Assembly: GCF_949628215.1 (NCBI RefSeq)
Contig: NC_134278.1
Coordinates: 39,140,115 to 39,204,114 of the forward strand
From: Phalacrocorax aristotelis
Lineage: Eukaryota; Chordata; Aves; Suliformes; Phalacrocoracidae
Length of the DNA: 64,000 nt
Reading direction: 5' to 3'
Program-made: the position numbers and the translations under genes
Part shown: positions 10,761 through 24,345 of the stretch, in pieces
Layout: the number at the start of each line of letters is the position of its first letter
Numbering within the stretch: position 1 is the first letter of the stretch
The notes under the pieces: model-generated
What the model was told of the DNA's origin: nothing
The model's input: only the letters and a program-made list of their open reading frames with translations
The model's database searches: none

Positions 10761-13650
10761 ATCTTAACTATGCAGAAGAGACTCTCATTGGTCTTGTGTT
10801 ACTGTTTCTGCAGGAACAATTTCTATTAACTTTACAAACATCTACTTACGAAGTTGATCAGTTCCATAGCAGGGACTGCCCCGGATGTTAATCAACATGT
10901 TTTAAGCACACAAACCGGATGAGATACAGTGGGAGCCACCTGGGGGGACTTTCAAGAACTGTCCCAAATTCCCGTCTGCTGAGCTCCTGTAATGACAAGT
11001 CAATTAATTGTGACAGTTCAGTTACAGGCATTCAGGTGTGCTGGGTGTGCACAGAAGTACACAGGTACTCATACCCTGCTATACAACTGTAAAAACTGAC
11101 CTTGATTTTCATGCTCAGAACTGATGTGCCATAGCTCTTGTCACTCCCTGGTCAGGTAGAACCTGTCCTCTTGGTACCAGCCCATTTTTAGGCAAGATGA
11201 TCCCATCACCAAACTTGTCAGGCTTTCCCAGCCCTAGGATCCATGGTCAAAGTCTGATCAGTTCATCACGAGCCTAGGAAGGCTCGTGATTCCAACGAGC
11301 TAAAGGCAGGCAAACCAGCAGCAGGCAGGCAAATGTAACACACGTTCTGCTTTTCAGTTGTGCTCTGATAGATGGCCCTTTTTTTGGCGGGGGACACGCA
11401 ACGTGTTCTGCAATTAGACGAATAACAGCACAAAACAATTATCTTGGCTTATATAAGCACTAGCTTACAGCAATTTTTTTTCTCTGTAGGATGATATTGA
11501 AAGTACTATAACTCTTTGTTAAGTTGATATATTTTCCCATTCTTTCATTCCTACACACTATTACATGTTAAAAAGTTGGGTGGGGTGTGACAGAAAAAAA
11601 CAATTTAAAAAATTAAACACCTTACAGTTCAGAGTTTTGTCTGTGTATTTTAGGAGTCTCCCCAGAGCAGGATTTCACTTAAAAACTGAGGTGACTAAAA
11701 TGAGGTGCCTGCAGCTGAACTAAGTTTCTGAGCTCCCTCTGTGATCACTAGAGCTCCGCACAGCCTGTGCGGGTCTGAGAGCGGATTCAGCTCAGCTGGG
11801 TGTGGGATTGAGGGTGCCCAGTGCCATCTGAGATGTTCAGTAGCAAGCCAGGCCTATATACAGGGTCTTCTTTCCTTCCCTTCAGTTCATGCCTGTCAGG
11901 CAATGTTTTCTACATGTCTGAAGCACAGTTAGCTGCCTCAGAAGTCTTTATTTTCCTCTGAATATATGTAAAAGCCTTTCTGCATGGGGAGTGGGAACAG
12001 TTTTCAGAGACGGATCGGTGTGTGGTCAGTGACTTCACATTCTAGTCAGAGTCCAAATTTACTTAGTCCTTGGCCAGAGCAAATATTCCCTGGCTGTCCT
12101 TCCATATGGTCATAGGCATATACAGTAAAGATTTGCCTCTTTGTTAATTACCTGCCTTTCATCCTTTGATTTTTCTTTTATTGGCCAAATTTCATGTTTT
12201 CCCAAGCTGAAGTTTCAGCGCAGGCCTGGATGCTTTGTTCCTATGGAAACAGATGACTGTCTTCATACAAACTGGGCATGCTGAGTTGCTGTGGCAACGC
12301 AGGTAAGAAATTCTGGCAGATGCATAAAAGTGTCAAGCCTGTGCTGGCTGCTGAGTCCTAACATCTGGCATCTGCCAGGGGCCAGTGCTGGATGCCCCAG
12401 AAGGGACAGAAGAGTTCCCTAGGATGCAGATGATGTTATTAAAACTTAAAATGGCAGAATACTCCTCCCAGCTTGCACATCCTTCTGCATTCAACCATGA
12501 GGAGTGTGCTTGCCTGGCATGTTTTGTAGCTTCCCAGTGGTTTTATTGAGGCTGTTATCGATGATCGGGCTTGTAGACGTCAAAGAGGAATGCCTGGGTT
12601 TTGTCGCCAACTTGCAAATGTTTCTAATTGAAACGTATGCGCTTGGCAAACCTGTCTGTGTTTGTATCTGCAGGTAGAAAACAAGGTCCTGTTGGAAATA
12701 TTTTCTCCTATTTGAAATAAAGAACCTTTTCAAAATGCACTGAGATGAGGTGAGGAAGGTCTAGCCATTGTGAATTTAAAAGCGAATAAAACAAGAAGTT
12801 TGAGTCACTTGCAGGTAGATACATAGATACATATGTACCCACCTAGCAGGAAGTGCGGGGTGGGAACAGACTCTAGGTTATGTGGTAGAGGAATAACTTC
12901 ATGCTGCTCAAATTGCCTAGAATGTTAGTCATGAAAAAGAAGCTTTTGGCAATGTATATTTAAAACCAGGTATGTTAGCTAAAGCACAGTATGATACCAA
13001 CTTTCTCCTCACTAAGTCAGAAGAAATGCCTGGCTCATTCCCAGTAAAGATGCAAAATAGTCACTAAACCGCTTCACCAGCTCAGGATGGGGCGAAGGGG
13101 GTCATTTTGCTTCCCCTTCTGGCCTTGTTGAGCTCTGCTTTGAACTGTCCCCGTCTCAATCAAATTTTGAGCATCAGCTCCAAAAAAAGTGAAGGAGAGA
13201 CAAACCATTTTAGAGAGGAGTCATCTCCTTCAGTTAAAGCTGTGAAAACTACACCCCGAATGGTGATCGTTGCAAGGAAAAGCATCCAGGAGAAGCCAGG
13301 GCAGTGTGGTTCTGATGCATGCTCCAAGATGGCAATAAGGGAGATAACGTGTGACAGCTCTAAACGTCAGCTGTTTGGGAGATGAGAGGAAAGAAACGAT
13401 GACCAGGAAGGTTGTAACTTAGGGGCTTCTGCGCACTATAAAATGAAAAAAAAGCCTTTGCTCTGTTGAATGTTCCATACAGTTGTTAATGCTCTAAATG
13501 ACGAAAGGCCTCCACAGATGCTTTTAGACCACTGGGAGGAAAGAGAAAAGAGGATATATAAAACATAACTGCTTTAAATTTTGGGGGCAAGACTTCTAAA
13601 AATTAAGAGCCTGAAGGTAGGTAGCCAAGGGCAGGGGCAGAAAAGCTAAC
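10761..13650. other. Intergenic, nothing recognised except a short perfect palindrome
   Basis: Open frames here are at most about 92 codons (13107-13385 +) and match nothing I recognise. A perfect 10-bp inverted repeat with a 6-nt loop lies at 11265-11290 and is listed separately. Confidence 0.55.
11265..11290. repeat. Perfect hairpin, 10-bp arms and 6-nt loop
   Basis: The left arm ATCACGAGCC (11265-11274) and right arm GGCTCGTGAT (11281-11290) are exact reverse complements around TAGGAA. The pairing does not extend to flanking bases. Confidence 0.85.
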
Positions 13651-13972
13651 TCTGAAAGGAGGTTGTAGCGAGGCAGGGGTCAGTCTCTTCTCCCTAGTAA
13701 ACAAGCGATAGGATGAGAGGAAATGGCCTCAAGCTGCGCCAGGGTAAGTTTAGGTTGGATATTAGGAAAAACATCTTCACCGAAAGGATTGTCAGGCATT
13801 GGAACAGGCTGCCCAGGGAGGTGGGCGGGTCTCCATCCCTAGAGGTATTTAAAAGAAGGGTAGACGTGGTGCTTGAGGATATGGTTTAGCGGTGGACTTG
13901 GCAGTCATAGGTTAGTGGTTGGACTCGATGATCTTAAGGGTCTTTTCCAACCTTAATGATTCTATGATTCTA
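13651..13972 (+). repeat. CR1 LINE 3' end with terminal octamers
   Basis: A well-preserved CR1 tail: GGTTGTAGCGAGGCAGGGGT, then GAGAGGAAATGGCCTCAAGC, TTGGATATTAGGAAAAACAT, GGAACAGGCTGCCCAGGGAG, TTGGACTCGATGATCTTAAG and TTTTCCAACCTTAATGATTC, ending in the tandem TGATTCTA octamers diagnostic of CR1. Confidence 0.95.
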
Positions 13973-16900
13973 AGGGGCACAAAGAGCAGCTGAGCACCCC
14001 AGTGCCCACCGGCTTGAGCAATTGCCATGTGTCTTAAGAAGAGCTACCTCCTACCTCCACGGCAGGCTGAGCCACTGCTAATGCCTCTGGTAGCTCAGAC
14101 TGTTTGGATTGGTGGGGTTTGCTCCTAAATGCCACAGTCACTGCGAGTTTTAAGTAAGGTGGTCTTCACCTACCCTCTGCCCTTAGCCATTCAACAAGAC
14201 GAACTAATAAAAGCAGAGTAGATTCTATATGGTACCATGTTTAAGTTCAAAAACATGTTTAAATGACCATCTTAATTCCACCTACTGTCTCTTCAAGATT
14301 GTACACAATTCCTCCTAGGAGAAATAAGTCTATTAACAGGACTTTTCCAGTACACTTGCTAAATGAACGTCCTTTTTTTGATGAAGAAATTCCTGTGAAA
14401 TTATTTTCCTGTAAAGAATATTGAATACTGAAATATTAAATAATAGGTCTCCTGGGCAGTAGGACTTGTATGCAGAGATCCCTCTGCGTATTTTGAAACT
14501 AGTGAAACAAGTTTAATAATTTAGTATCTTCCCTGTTGTTCTTTTCACAAACCATAAAAAACTTGCCAGCAAAGCTTCAGAGTTTACGTGCTGAATCACT
14601 GCTATGTCCTCTTCTCGAAAAACAGCCAGGGACTTGACCAGCCCTCCCAAGCTTGCAACCTAGAAACCACACAGCTCTGGGGAGGCTGCTTTGACTCTGT
14701 CAGGCTCTTAATGTGAGGGGTACTGGGACTATAGAACTGGTCCTCCACTACCTTTGGATTTTGTGAATACAGTAAAGATGGACCCTGCCAAAATGCTTTG
14801 CAAACCTTGCACCTCCTCTTGCATCTACTGAAGAGCGGTCAGTTGAGTAAGAAGTGCAGGGCTCGTCTCTCAGCCCTCAGGGGCTGGGACTGATGCATAC
14901 TGGAGGATGCGTGGAGTGTGGCAGCTCATGCAGGAAGCCAGTTTGCAGAGCAGGTGTTTGGCTCACCATATGCAGTGGTTTAAGCAAACCCCTCATTCCT
15001 CTACAAGAGCAGACCTGGTGGATATTCAGTTGTATAACTCTAGTCTTCCCCTAACTGGAAGCTAGCATTTCTCTTGGTTGATGATGCAAGCAGCTTTATC
15101 AGGTGTTTTATTCACATTAGAAACATTGGTTGTTTTAAATGTGAACCTATGAAGTTTTGGTTGATTTTTGAACTCATCTTCTAGACAATTTGAGAGATAT
15201 TTTACAAATTATACTGTTTTGCCACTTAAGTGACAAAATCTGGGGAATTTCAGTAGCGGTCAGAGTCTTGTCTCCTTGCATTTACAGGACTGAATCCTCT
15301 TAACTGGCTCAACCCGATTTGGGTGGGCTAGAGTTGCTGAAAGGCCTTCACGTGCTGTGTGGGAGAGGAGGCAGACTGGAACAGAAGGGCAGTCCACCAT
15401 GGTTTTAGCGTTGTATCAATCCCCATTCAGGGGGAAATTGTTTACCTTTCTTCTTTTTTGGTAGGACAGTAGCACTACGTTGAAAGCATTTAGGATTTTC
15501 TCTGAGCTTTAGCTTGGATTGAAAGAGTTTACTTTTGAGACATTGCCTCTCAAAAAACTCCTCTCAATGGGACCTTTGATCAAGCCTTTGCAACAGTGTC
15601 CTGCAGAGTGACGAAGGTCAGTGAAGAAGGACAAGGGAGGAAGGGAATTCTGTATTGAAATACAGAATTTTCTGTATTTTCTGCTTATACAGGGTGTTTG
15701 GGTGAATGTTCTTGTTTATACATCACTTTGTCCAGTGAGACTAATCTCTAGCGTAGTTCACCTCATCAGTGCTGTTGTTTCAAAATGTCTCTCTGCACCT
15801 ACTCCCTCGAATTTAAAGGCTCCAACCACCTCATATACAGGAAGGTAGCTTATATGCTCCATGGGACTAATAGCTTGTGCGCATGTCTCTGTCCCCTGTG
15901 ACACTGCGCTCACCACTCCCCTTGGCAGTGCTCTCCTCTGCTCCACGCTGCTCGCCTTCCTTTCCTTTCAAGCTCAGTAACTGATGAACAGAATTGGTTA
16001 AACTCAGACCAACCATCTGAAATTTCAGCCTGAAGTCTCCTCTTTCTATTTCTGACATAAAGCTGGTGTGCCCTCATGTTTTTTTTTCTATTTCAGTTTG
16101 TCTAAGAGAAGAAATAGCATCTACCAGCAAACCACATCTTCTTAACGTTAAAAAAAAACCCGCAGCCCTTTAGGACATGTTGAGGACATAAGAATGTGGT
16201 GTCTTGCCTATTTAAGAGAGAGATTTGCCAATCTCACTCTTGATACGGCCTTGTAATGAAGATGTAACTTATCTTGGTGAACTCTTAAATCTCTGTAGCA
16301 TTCCCTGGCATTCTCTTAGTAATAATTTTGTAATAAAATGTCTCAGTGTATCTATGGCTACTAAAGACCTTTTCCCAGCCCAGAACATAATTGCTTTGGA
16401 AAAGAATTTCTTAAACATTCACAACTAATAAAGATCTGGCAACAAATTTTGTAAGTAGAGGCCGAACTTTTATGTAGTCCTTTCCAGATTATTACTATGA
16501 CCACTTCAAAGTGACGCCAAAGAAAAACCGAGTGCGGCTTCTTTCCCTTTCATCCTTTGTCAGACGTGAAGAAAGCCCATGAATCCTGTGCATAATTGCT
16601 TTTTTCCAATTAGGAATTCTAATTTTGCTCATTCTTCAAGGTAGCAGAAAAATTAATGAAATTTGTATACTGCAGGCTAAGAATGATTAAAAATAACTGA
16701 ATGACTTGAAATACATTGTCATCAGTTATTAACCTTTTAATGACTACTAATAAATACTACAAAGACACCTGTTTCAGCTTCACCAGCCCATCAGTTACCA
16801 CTGAGAGAACTTACGGTGAACTCTACTTCGATATCCCAATGTCTCCTCCAGCAAAACTGGGCAGCAGATTTAATGCTCCTGCTTTTGTCTGTGCTGTGTC

Positions 16901-17817
16901 AATGGTTGGTTTCATGGTGGTGTTGAACCATAGTTATTAAACTGGAAGCCATAAACTGAGACTGATGGACAGCTTGGGTCCATGGACAGCCTGAAACAGT
17001 TTAATCTATTAGAAAGCCAAATGGTCTATCAGAGCAAGGTAGTGAGGTGTCCTGATCTCACAGGCAGACTGAACACCCACAGAGTTGTTTTTTTTTAAGG
17101 TGTCTGGCTTTGATTCTCAGTTTCTGTAGTCCAAAACCAAGTTTATGCTGTGAACCTGGAAAATCCATGTAGCCTTGCCTCTGCCTATGGCAGAGATCCC
17201 TTTGGGGTGTGGGCTTCTTGGCAGTTGCAGTTGTTTGGTTTTTTTTCCTTTTGCAAGCATGGCTATATAGAGATTCAGTAATTAGTGAATATCTGTGCTC
17301 CCCAGAACATAGGTAGATATAGCAGTATAAGTAAGAGTTCCCTTGGATTTGAGGAAATTAAGACATAATTACCAAAAGTTATTTGCTACCCTAATCCTGT
17401 AACATTAACATAGTAATGGAAGCGTTGCTCAGCATAAGAAAGAAAATAGCTGGAACATGCCATGGGTGGTTTGGAACAACACTTAGTTCAGATTTCCCTC
17501 ACTGGGAATAAAGCCAACAGAATAATGTTGTGTTTAATAAAATAGGACACTGACAATACCAGAGTATGTATCAGGTGGCCAAAATCCTACAGAAAGAGGC
17601 ACAGAATACAATTTTTGTCTGTATTCTGTGCACTGTTGTATTGCTAATGGCATGCAGTGGTTTTGGCAGGCCAGCTGGCTTCCTAAGCGCAAGCATGTTT
17701 GCTTTTATTTCCTCTTTCAGATAGACTGCTATCATGGCAGTGTTTGCAAATAAATTTTAGGTATTCAAGAGAGTATCAGTGTAGGGCAAATTCAGAATTT
17801 ATATCCTTTTAAGCTGT
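13973..17817. other. Intergenic, nothing recognised
   Basis: AT-leaning sequence with short open frames only (at most 75 codons). No repeat family, RNA gene or splice-bounded coding segment was recognised. Confidence 0.55.
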
Positions 17818-18416
17818 TGTACTGGTTTTGGCTGGGATACAGTTAATTTTTGTCACAGTAGCTAGGATGGGGCTGCATTGTGGACTTGTGCTGGAAACAG
17901 TGTGGATAATACAGGGATGTTTTCATTATTGCTGAGCAGCGCTTACACAGAGTCAAGGCCTTTTCTGCTTCTCACCCCACCCCACCAGCGAGGAGGCTGG
18001 GGGTGCACAAGGAGCTGGGAGGGGACACGGCTGGGACAGCTGACCCCAACTGACCAAAGGGATATCCCACACCATGATGCCCTGCTGAGCATAGAAAGCT
18101 GGGGAAAGAAGAAGGAAGGGGGGGATGTTCAGAGTGATGGCATTTGTCTTCCCAAGTAACTGTTAGGTGTGATGGAGCCCTGCTTTCCTGGAGATGGCGG
18201 AACACCTGCCTGCCCATGGGAAATAGTGGCTGAATTCCTTGTTTTGTTTTGCTTGTGTGCATGGTTTTTTGTTTTACCTATTAAACTGTCTTTATCTCAA
18301 CCCATGAGTTTTCTCACTTTTACCTTTCTGATTCTCTCCCCCATCCCACCAGAGGATGAATGAGTGAGCAAGCGGCTGGGCGAGGCTTAGTTGCTGGCTG
18401 GGGTTAAACCATGAGA
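17818..18416 (+). mobile_element. Solo LTR, avian ERVL-like family (copy 2)
   Basis: This element starts TGTACTGGTTTTGGCTGGG and runs 599 bp. It is very similar to copy 1 throughout, including the block from ACACAGAGTCAAGG to the CATGAGTTTTCTCACTTTTA region. Candidate 5-bp duplications are GCTGT at 17813-17817 and GCTGC at 18417-18421, which place the end just after AAACCATGAGA. No viral coding sequence flanks it. The close resemblance to copy 1 suggests the two inserted in a similar period. Confidence 0.85.
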
Positions 18417-21400
18417 GCTGCGTACAGTGAAACCCAAAGACAGTGAATTTTTCCTCAATAAATAATTATTATGTGCATTTTTTTTAATGCAGGGGAATCT
18501 CCTCTTGGTAAAGCTCTTATGAGTTAATCTAATTCTAAGCACGGCAACAATGCTTATGGATTGTGTATTGGGATGGTCACACAACCTGAACACTAGAAAA
18601 AGGAGCTGACAGACCAAGACCCAGAGAAGTAGAGTTAACTGGGAATGTCTCTCAGCGTGTGCTGCTTGACAGGTAAGCATGTGCCTTGCGCCAGATTAAG
18701 TCCATCATGGGGAACAGGGATTTCTCCTTTCCTGTTATACATTGGAGGTGACTGATTCTTCAACTGTAGAAAGTCCTGTTGCTGGTTAGGCTGGGGCTCT
18801 GTGCACACTCAGCTTAATGCACATTGAGTCTAGGAAGCAAGGGTTATTCCCACTCTGATGGGGTTTCCTGACCTTGCTGGTCTTTTGTGAGGCTACAAAT
18901 GGCAACATCAGCAGGACATTCTTCTTTCATCCCCAGTCCTGACCTTCTGCTCATGTCTCAGATTTAAAGCTAGGTTGAAAACTCCATTTAACAAAGGTGC
19001 TTCAGTCTTCTCACGCTTGCCTCATCAGATAGGCTACTTGCTCCTCACAAAATGAAAAATTGCTGGCCGTCCCATGCCAGCAGGTACTGGGGAACTTTGT
19101 CAGGATGCCAAGAAAGTAAAAGCCCTCTGACAGCACTCAGGGTGGGACCTGCTATCCTGTCAGTGACCTTACACAAACACCTTGGGAAGCAGTCCCCAGG
19201 CAAAGATTTTTAGTAGAAAGAAGGCGGGTAGTCTCTTGGGAAGAAGGTCCTCAAAGACAGCCCTGTTGCAGAGAAAACCTTTGCCCCAGGCTTGTTAAAT
19301 ATTGCTTCTATTAGCCCAAAGAAGACAGTTAACGCTGTTGTGCAGCAAAGCTGTCTGTTTGTGCTGGAAATAAATGTTAGTCAAGACTTTTGTAGAGCAG
19401 CTGTTGTACTCATTGCTCCATATGACAGAAGATAAGGCCAGCCGACACTTCTTCGGCACTGTTTTCAGAAAGCGATGGTCCTGACCAAATACGGATGCAG
19501 CCTATGTGTCGTGTCCCTCAGCAGATGCTTTGTCTTCAGACTCCTGGAAAAGCAAACTGAGGTACAATTGGCTTAGCCTAATTCTATGTCCACTAGTCAT
19601 TCATCCATTTGGAACTAAAAGATGCTCCCGACTGCAAGGTGTAGTGAGTGGACTTTTCTTTCCAAGCCAGGTTTGTGTGTTGCGAGGTGGTGAAAATAGT
19701 TTTAGCAACAATGGCACCAGCAACTAGAATCTGTAACCCTAGGCACTGGAAAAAAAATACTTCTGGCTGATGCTGTGGTAATGTCTAGTACTGGTGAAAC
19801 TGCTTAGTCTGAAAACACCACTTCTTTGCGGTAGGAAACCTACTAGAAGCTAGTGAGTAGGGCAGCATCCCTACATGCGGGAGACCTTCAGCCCCTTCTG
19901 CCTGTGCAGAAACAGGATGGGCATGCCCTGCTTCTCAAAGCAGTCATGACCACTGAGCTGCAGGGCAGCAGTGACTAACCTGTAACCTTAAAACAGTCCA
20001 AGTGTGTCTTCTGTCCTGGGATTGTGCAGGCTTAGATGTGGAATGCTACAGTCAGGTGAGGCACCATGGCTGGGACACTTTAGGGGATGTGGTGTTCCCT
20101 CATTTAGTGCCTTTTTGAGCCAGGCTGGCTTCATGCGCATCTATGGGATCATCAGCTAGCTCGTTTCCTGCTGAGCACACTGGTTTTGGTGAACCCCTTT
20201 TGGAGAAACACAATTAACTGTATAGATGTCTCTGCTGGGACTGAATGTACCCAGCCTGGCTGGTAGTTAAAACCAGAAGGAAACAAGGATGAGAGCTGCA
20301 GTGTGCTTATCTGAAGTTAACTTGGGCTCTTCAGTACCTGTCACTTATGAAAACATGGACTTGAAAATAGTGCCCACTGTCCTGTTACTAGCTTGGGATG
20401 ATTTCATGTGTTGGTGGGGGTGAAGGGCAGCAAACACTTTATATCTTCCCACCTCAACCTTCATTGAAGAGAAGGAATGGCAGCATAATAGAGAAATTCA
20501 GGTGTTGAGTAAAACGTGAACTTGCCACAACCCCTGATTTCAGGGTGCCTCAGAGCATTGCTTGAAAAAATGCCAAGCTAAATTACCAGAGAAAAGAGCT
20601 GAGCTAAATGTAAATGTTTTGACTGGCGAGTGTTATTTTGCTGACATGTTCACAAGGGTGTTTAGAGATGGGAATATGATGCTCTAAGAAGTGTTTGAAA
20701 AAGAAAATGAAACTGGCGTGAAATTCTGTAACGTGCCCACAGAAATCCAGGCGTGATGCCGAAGTGCAAAATGCTACCTTCTTTTTATCTTCAGTTTCAA
20801 TAAGCCTGAGGTGAGACGACGAAGGTATATTCTCCTGTTGTCATCTGGGCCTGTAGGGGACTCTTTTGATGAACGTAAGCAGTAAATATGTCTTCTCCCT
20901 CCCCTCTTTCCATTGGGCAAAAATCTATTTGGCATGACAGAATTTAATCAAATTGCTAATTTGTTTCAGATTTCCCCTTTCTTTTGTAAGAATGGTGATT
21001 TTTTACAAGTCTAGGTTGCTGTTGAAAACAAACCTTGAAACTAGTTTTTAATAAAAACTATCTTGTCTCTGAAAATAATCTGTTCTGTATGGCAGAGGTA
21101 TGATTACTGCAGACACTGTCAGAACCGCATAATTTAAGTCCTTTATCTCATGGAAAAAAAGGAAGTCACGATTACAAGCATTCCCATTATTTAGGAAGTG
21201 CTGACTTCTTAAAATAAATTCAGTTTAGGTGGCGAGTGACTTCTCTTATCCCAGGGAGCGCTGCAAAGTGTACATGTACTCGTTTGTGTGAACCTCTGGG
21301 AGGCGTGGGTGCAGGGCCTTCGTTTCAGCTTCTGTTGCAGGTAACTGCAGGCATCTGAATGTATATACGGCATTTGCAAAAAGCAGGCCCTGTGTACATC

Positions 21401-23754
21401 ATCTTCTAAGGGAGAGTCTCTTCTAGTGCTCCGAGATCAGAGTAAACCATGTTCCCCTGGAGCAGCAGCAGTAGGCAGTCTAGGGCCAGAGCTGCTGGAA
21501 AGGCATGTTTGGGCTGAGAGATGGAAGATTTGTTTCTGTAATATATTCCATCTTCCCTTCAAATCTATTCTTGGATATTTTATTTTATTGCTGCTGACAA
21601 GAAACTCTGATCTGTTCAATGGGCCTGGAAGTCGGAGGTGAGCATCTTGTGTGTCCCACCTGCCTACTGTGGTCATGGGCCTCTGTGTCTCTGCAAGGGG
21701 CTAGACCCAAAATGTCTTTTCTTCTGCCTTGCGGCTAAACCTCCTGGAAAGCCATTTTATATTTATTCCAATTACTCTGTGTCTTTCTTACACTCCTCAT
21801 TCTCAGCAAGGTACTTACCAGAGCAAATGTGCCATGACTGTGTTTATGCTGCTCTTTACTTCTACAACCTACCTTTGAAGAGTTATCACTGACACTATGC
21901 ACCTATGCTCACTGTCTGTGCAAGTCACCTTCTGAAACATCTTGTAAATAAAATTAATTGGCTGGTATTGCCATTAGTTCTGTTCAAGAAACACCAGCGT
22001 GATATTTATATTTAAATGGTTATCTGCTATGCAGCATGATACCCTTGTAAACCAGACTCTGATAGGTTGCTGCTGAAGAGTGAAATCTGCAAGAAGTTTC
22101 CTTTTAGCTAATTTTCTCTGTCCTCTTTCAAGACAAGATTTTTTTTTTCCGAAGGTATCCTTGCCCTGCATGTGGACTATTGAAAATGTCTTTATTGAGT
22201 CTTGCTGACCTGGAGCTAACTGTTCTGGAAGTCTGTTCACCAGTGAGTCTTCAGTGAGGAGGTGAACCTTAGTTTGGAGTAGATCTTCAACCATTGGGGT
22301 TTTCCTGGAGCTTACTGCTGTCCCTTCCAATTTCCATGTTTGCTTCTCAGCTGTAATTTTAAGAACCTTCTCCAGACAGAAGAGACCAGTCTGGACAAGG
22401 AGACGGGATGTAGGCAAGAAAAGCCTGAAGTAGTGAAAATGTGCTAAGTGGCAGGACACACACAACCTTTTTCATCAGCCGGTTCTGATGTCTTCAAGTT
22501 TTTCTTACTTATTGTCAGTTGTATCCTGTACTTATTTCTAACAGCTGACACTTGTAAATCTGCCATTCCTGTAAGTTAGGCAGTACCCAGACACTGTCCA
22601 TTAACTTGGGTGATAAATGATTATATTCAGCAAGCAGATGAGTGGACAACTGCTGATTTTTGTTAAATTGGATAGGAAATCTTTGTGTATGAATCTACTA
22701 GCTGAAAAGCCCAAACTGTAAGATTTTAAACATCTGTGAGTTAAACTTGGCATTGATGGATAGGCAAAAAAGATGCTTTTGCTGTAATAAAGCAAAGAAT
22801 TAACAGAACCGCAGCTTCTTATTCTTTACATTACAGCTCAAGAAAATTTTTCCCTCCCTTTGGGATGAGAAAATTGTAAGCTGTACAATACTCGGCTCCT
22901 TTTTAAGTGCTACAACATCCCTAACAGCAGGGGAAAAAAGGGCTCATCCAGAGGTAAATCTAATATTACTCCCCGCTTCTGGGAGGGTAAGATTTGAACG
23001 TAAACACTTAATCAGTTGCATAGCAGTGTAATTTGCTTGCTATCACATGATATGTAAGCCCGAGTTTTTCATTCAGCTTCTGATTACAAGTGCCCCCAAA
23101 CTGTGAGAATCCTCGTTGTTAAGCATGTTGTAGGAAATGCAATTTCTCCTGTCCCATGCATCTGATTCTTTCAGTAATTGTGATTGTTGCTCTGCCTTCA
23201 AACAAAAGCATTAATGAATGCAAAGGCTTTATATGTAGCTGGGGGTGACAGAAAGGTGAGAGGCATGATTCGACTTCCTTAACTATCCAGAAGCCAAGTC
23301 TAGGGTGTTCAGCTCACTGCTGCTCACAGTCATGGGGAGAAGGATGGGAAAGGGTGCCTACAGAGCATGTTTCACCTAACTACAGACAGACACATTTCTA
23401 CTAGGCAGCAAGTCCCATCTTTCCCTCTTCTTTCCCTATAGTGCAAACCTAGACCAGCTGTTCAAGGATTTAGATTAACCCCTTCTAGAATACAGTATTA
23501 GTGCTTGCTGAGATCATACCAGTGTTTTACAAACTTAGATAAAACTATGCTTCAAAATAAGTCTTACATTTACTTCAGAATTTTGTTGTCTTTTTCTGTT
23601 CTTGTTAGGACACAATGGGGAAGCAGGGGTGAGAGGCAGCGAGTATGGAGCATGGTGAGCAAAACAGACCTGGCATGGGAGCCCTTCTGGGAGACTGATG
23701 TTAAATAGCATCTTCCCAGCATACACCCCTTAAAGTAACACCCATCGCGCATGG
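18417..23754. other. Intergenic, nothing recognised
   Basis: The only notable open frame is 163 codons on the minus strand (22465-21974). It has no recognisable domain and is within the length expected by chance in 64 kb. No LTR or CR1 piece was recognised. Confidence 0.55.
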
Positions 23755-24345
23755 TGTACCGGGTCTGGTTGGAAGGGACTTAATTTTCTTCATAGTCACT
23801 CATATGGTGCTTTGTTTTGGATTTGTGATCACAACAGTGTTGATAACACACTAATGTTTTAGCAGTTGCTGACCAGTGTTTGCACAGCATCAAAGCTTTT
23901 TCTGTTTCTCACTCTGCATATCCCCCCCTGCCAGTGAATAGATTGGGGGCTGCAAGCCTTGTCTTGCAAGCTCCTGCAAGAGGTTGGGAGGGGACACAAC
24001 CAGGCAGGTGACCCAAACTAACCAAAGAGATATTCTATACCATATAACATCATGCTCAGCAACAAAACAGACAGGAGGCGGTTTAGGGAGATGAGCCGTC
24101 TTTTCATTGCTTGTAGCTGGGCATCAGGCCACCTTTGGGAGCTGGTAAGTGATTGCCTTTGCATCACTTGTTTTCTTTCCCCCTTCTTCCACTTCTCCTT
24201 TGCTTATTAAACAATTTTTATCTCAACCCATGAGTTTTCTTGCTTTTACTCTTCCTTTCCTCTTGCTCTGCCCCACTGGGAGGGAAGGGGAAGCGAGCGA
24301 GTTGTTTTATGGTGCTTAGCTGCCTGTCAGGGTTAACCCACAACA
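23755..24345 (+). mobile_element. Diverged solo LTR related to the same ERVL-like family (copy 3)
   Basis: The same order of blocks is present but much more diverged: a start like TGTACCGGGTCTGG, then TTAATTTTCTTCATAG, AACAGTGTTGATAACAC, CACAGCATCAAAGCTTTTTCTG, AACTAACCAAAGAGATAT, TTATCTCAACCCATGAG and a GGGTTAACCCACAACA end. I could not find a convincing target-site duplication, so both ends are good to only a few bases. The divergence implies an older insertion or a separate subfamily from copies 1, 2 and 4. Confidence 0.75.

Noticed and set aside
21974-22465. 163-codon minus-strand open frame
   Set aside because: No recognisable domain, repeat or splice context. A rough stop-codon estimate predicts a couple of frames this long by chance in 64 kb.
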